DNA of 7,451 nucleotides from positions 1 through 7,451 of the forward strand of contig CAKKOZ010000148.1 in assembly GCA_919901335.1 (NCBI GenBank), read 5' to 3'. The translations under genes were made by a program, and so were the position numbers. The stretch's first letter is position 1; each line of letters opens with the position of its first letter. The notes under the pieces are model-generated. The model worked only from the letters and a program-made list of their open reading frames with translations, ran no database searches and had not been told where the DNA came from. Of this stretch, positions 5,865 to 7,451 are shown in pieces. The stretch comes from Nitrospiria bacterium. Its GTDB lineage: Bacteria > Nitrospirota > Nitrospiria > JACQBZ01.

Positions 5865-7343
5865 TCATGCTTGGCCGGGCGCCCGTTGTTCTTTTTGGGC
5901 CGTCAGATATTTGAACGCCCGCTCGGCCGCTTCGTTTCCCTGGCGAATGCAGTCCGGAACGCCCACGCCACGGTAGGCGGCGCCCGCGAGGAACAGACCC
6001 GGGAGACGAGTCAGTCGGTCGTCAATCCCGGCCAGTCGGTCGAGATGACCGACCGGATATTGCGGATTGGCTTTTTCCCACCGATAGACGCGGCTTAAAA
6101 TCGGCTCCTCCGTGATCTTCATAATCGCGCGGAGATCATCACGTACACGGTTCACAATATCCTTGTCGGACAGGCTCACAACATCTTCCCTGCCGGCCCC
6201 GCCCACAAAGCAGCGGAGCAGCACCCGATCTTCCGGCGCGCGATGAGGAAATTTCGTCGAGGTCCAGGTGCAGGCCATGATGCTCCGTCCTTCGCGCCGC
6301 GGTACGACGAAACCGAATCCGTTCAGCGGATGTCGGAATTGATCTTTGCGATAGGCCAGCGAGACGGTTGCGGTCGAGACGTACGGGATCTCACGAAGCG
6401 CCCGGACGAGCGTGGCGTCGGTCTCGGCCAGGAGGTCGGCCGCGACATAAGCGGGGGAGGCGGCGATGACGGCATCGGCCGTGATCGAGCTTCCGTCCTT
6501 CAATCGGACATGATAGACCGAAAGCCCGGCCTTCCAATGGATGCGTTCCACCTCCGTCCCGATGATCAGAGCGCTCGGATCCAGTCGTGAGACGAGGGCC
6601 GTCACCAGTTCCGAAAGTCCGCCCTTGAGTGTCATAAACATCGTCGTTGGAACGGCTCCGGGCGAAGGCCCTTGACCGGATGACGTCCGCTTGCGCATCT
6701 CGCGTCTTCGCGCGAGCATCCCGCGGATCAGGCTGCCGTGCCGTTGCTCGAGTTCCATGAACTGCGGGAAGGTGGCGGCCAGGCTCATCTGCTCGGCGTC
6801 ACCGGCATAAATCCCGGCGAGGAGCGGCTCGGCCAGTCGCTCGACCGCTTCCTGTCCCAATCGTCGTCGGACAAAGCCGGCCAGGCTTTCATCCGACGTC
6901 TCACGTTTTTTAGGGATAATCCAGTCCATCCCCATTCGTAACTTCCCGAGCGGGGAGAAAAGCGGGGTTTGGAGCAAGGGCCCGAAGCGCGTCGGCACAA
7001 GGAGCATGAGCCCTTCCGGAAGGGCGACAAGCCGGCCGTTCTGAAGGATGTACGTGGCGGTCTGTTCGCGGTTAGTCCCGGTCAGCCGGTCTTTTAGGCC
7101 CAACGTCAGGCATAATTCCAACGCCCAGGGTTTCTGCGAGATGAAGGAGTCCGGTCCGCCTTCGATCACAAAACCATGGTCCGTGTCGGTGAGAATCTTT
7201 CCGCCCAGACGGGGCTGGCTTTCGATGAGTGTGAAGGAAACCGGCGATTGATTTTTACGCGCCAGTTCTTGAAGGGTGTAGGCCGCGGCCAGGCCGGTGA
7301 TCCCGCCGCCGACGATGATGACTTTTTTATGAACCGACATCAT
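5865..7343 (-). CDS. hemY: FAD-dependent coproporphyrinogen/protoporphyrinogen III oxidase (HemY/CgoX type)
   Basis: Oxygen-dependent flavoenzyme that removes six electrons from a porphyrinogen. In organisms using the coproporphyrin-dependent route it makes coproporphyrin III; in the classical route, protoporphyrin IX. The 492-residue product (B. subtilis HemY is about 470) starts with an FAD-binding Rossmann motif VIIVGGGITGLAAAY at 8-22 and an acidic strand end IESQPRLGGKI at 40-50. Family motifs follow: VIEGGPDSFI at 59-68, EPLLAGIYAGDAEQMSLAAT at 172-191, GFGFVVPRREG at 342-352, NPQYPVGHLDRL at 426-437, and the C-terminal FAD-contact segment GLFLAGAAYRGVGVPDCIRQ at 449-468. No transmembrane helix is evident. 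Starts at 7343 and 7340 are equivalent (MM); no strong Shine-Dalgarno is seen, so coupling to an upstream gene outside the window is possible. Convergent with the tRNA, with only 3 nt between. Confident as a PPOX-family enzyme; the true substrate is inferred from the neighbouring HemQ-like gene. Confidence 0.95.
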   Translation of the reverse strand: MMSVHKKVIIVGGGITGLAAAYTLQELARKNQSPVSFTLIESQPRLGGKILTDTDHGFVIEGGPDSFISQKPWALELCLTLGLKDRLTGTNREQTATYILQNGRLVALPEGLMLLVPTRFGPLLQTPLFSPLGKLRMGMDWIIPKKRETSDESLAGFVRRRLGQEAVERLAEPLLAGIYAGDAEQMSLAATFPQFMELEQRHGSLIRGMLARRREMRKRTSSGQGPSPGAVPTTMFMTLKGGLSELVTALVSRLDPSALIIGTEVERIHWKAGLSVYHVRLKDGSSITADAVIAASPAYVAADLLAETDATLVRALREIPYVSTATVSLAYRKDQFRHPLNGFGFVVPRREGRSIMACTWTSTKFPHRAPEDRVLLRCFVGGAGREDVVSLSDKDIVNRVRDDLRAIMKITEEPILSRVYRWEKANPQYPVGHLDRLAGIDDRLTRLPGLFLAGAAYRGVGVPDCIRQGNEAAERAFKYLTAQKEQRAPGQA

Positions 7344-7427
7344 GGTAGTTGTGACATCAGCGGGTCCTGTCCTGCGGCAGCCCCATCCGTCCTCACTCCG
7401 TTCAACTTACTGTCGGGGTTTGTCGAG

Positions 7428-7446
7428 CCCCACCCAGTGGGGTTTT
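7428..7446 (+). terminator. Short GC hairpin plus T4 near the right edge (possible terminator)
   Basis: CCCCAC (7428-7433) and GTGGGG (7437-7442) form a 6-bp perfect stem around a CCA loop, followed on the plus strand by TTTT (7443-7446) and then C residues. This is a minimal intrinsic-terminator shape, but no plus-strand gene is visible before it apart from sequence antisense to hemY, and the T-run is short. In the minus direction it lacks a U-tract. It could instead be a structured part of the region upstream of hemY or the tail of a minus-strand gene beyond the edge. Confidence 0.25.
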
Positions 7447-7451
7447 CCCGT

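Noticed and set aside
5866..5910. Possible intrinsic terminator for the tRNA (GC-rich palindrome CGGGCGCCCG followed by a T-rich stretch)
   Set aside because: The palindrome leaves only a CG or GCGC loop with a 3-4 bp stem, and the T-run is separated from it by several bases; both are part of the hemY coding end.
7370..7400. Short minus-strand frame of about nine codons preceded by a GGAG/GAGG-like sequence, upstream of hemY
   Set aside because: Too short, with no recognisable peptide; it may lie inside the 3' end of a gene beyond the right edge.
1..7451. CRISPR arrays, insertion sequences, phage structural genes or tandem repeats
   Set aside because: Looked for on both strands; no regularly spaced repeats, transposase motifs or terminal inverted repeats were found.

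Overview
The window is GC-rich (by eye mid-to-high 50s percent) chromosomal bacterial DNA. It is gene-dense, with no insertion sequence, CRISPR array or clear phage gene. The proteins look like those of a Gram-negative-type environmental bacterium. The pairing of a PCP_red-like domain with a chlorite-dismutase/HemQ-family domain, next to an oxygen-dependent HemY/CgoX-type oxidase, makes me think of Nitrospirota or a neighbouring phylum. That placement is inference and was not tested by any search.

Left two thirds, minus strand (read right to left): a near-consensus sigma70-type promoter (4673-4701) drives ileS (isoleucyl-tRNA synthetase). ileS is followed with a 1-nt gap by lspA (lipoprotein signal peptidase), which overlaps rluD (23S rRNA pseudouridine synthase) by 8 nt. 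The three look like one housekeeping operon. After rluD, about 110 nt hold a second good minus-strand promoter (303-332) and possible operator repeats. They lead into a small Cro/C1 (XRE)-type DNA-binding protein that runs off the left edge.

Right third: divergent from ileS, a strong-looking plus-strand promoter (4742-4770) and a good Shine-Dalgarno site lead into a 315-residue protein. It has an N-terminal PCP_red-like domain (the small domain at the C-terminus of protochlorophyllide reductase subunit B), a proline/glutamine-rich linker, and a chlorite dismutase/HemQ-family domain. The heme-ligand His and the HemQ-type Tyr are present, but the catalytic Arg of true chlorite dismutases is replaced. 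This favours a coproheme decarboxylase-like role over chlorite detoxification. A CAU-anticodon tRNA follows on the same strand. Only 3 nt beyond it, on the opposite strand, is the stop codon of hemY/cgoX, an FAD-dependent coproporphyrinogen/protoporphyrinogen oxidase whose start lies near the right edge.

Together the two right-hand proteins suggest the coproporphyrin-dependent branch of heme synthesis: HemY/CgoX makes coproporphyrin III, and HemQ/ChdC decarboxylates coproheme to heme b. The most interesting object is the PCP_red-HemQ fusion, which joins a domain from chlorophyll-synthesis enzymes to a heme-synthesis enzyme fold.
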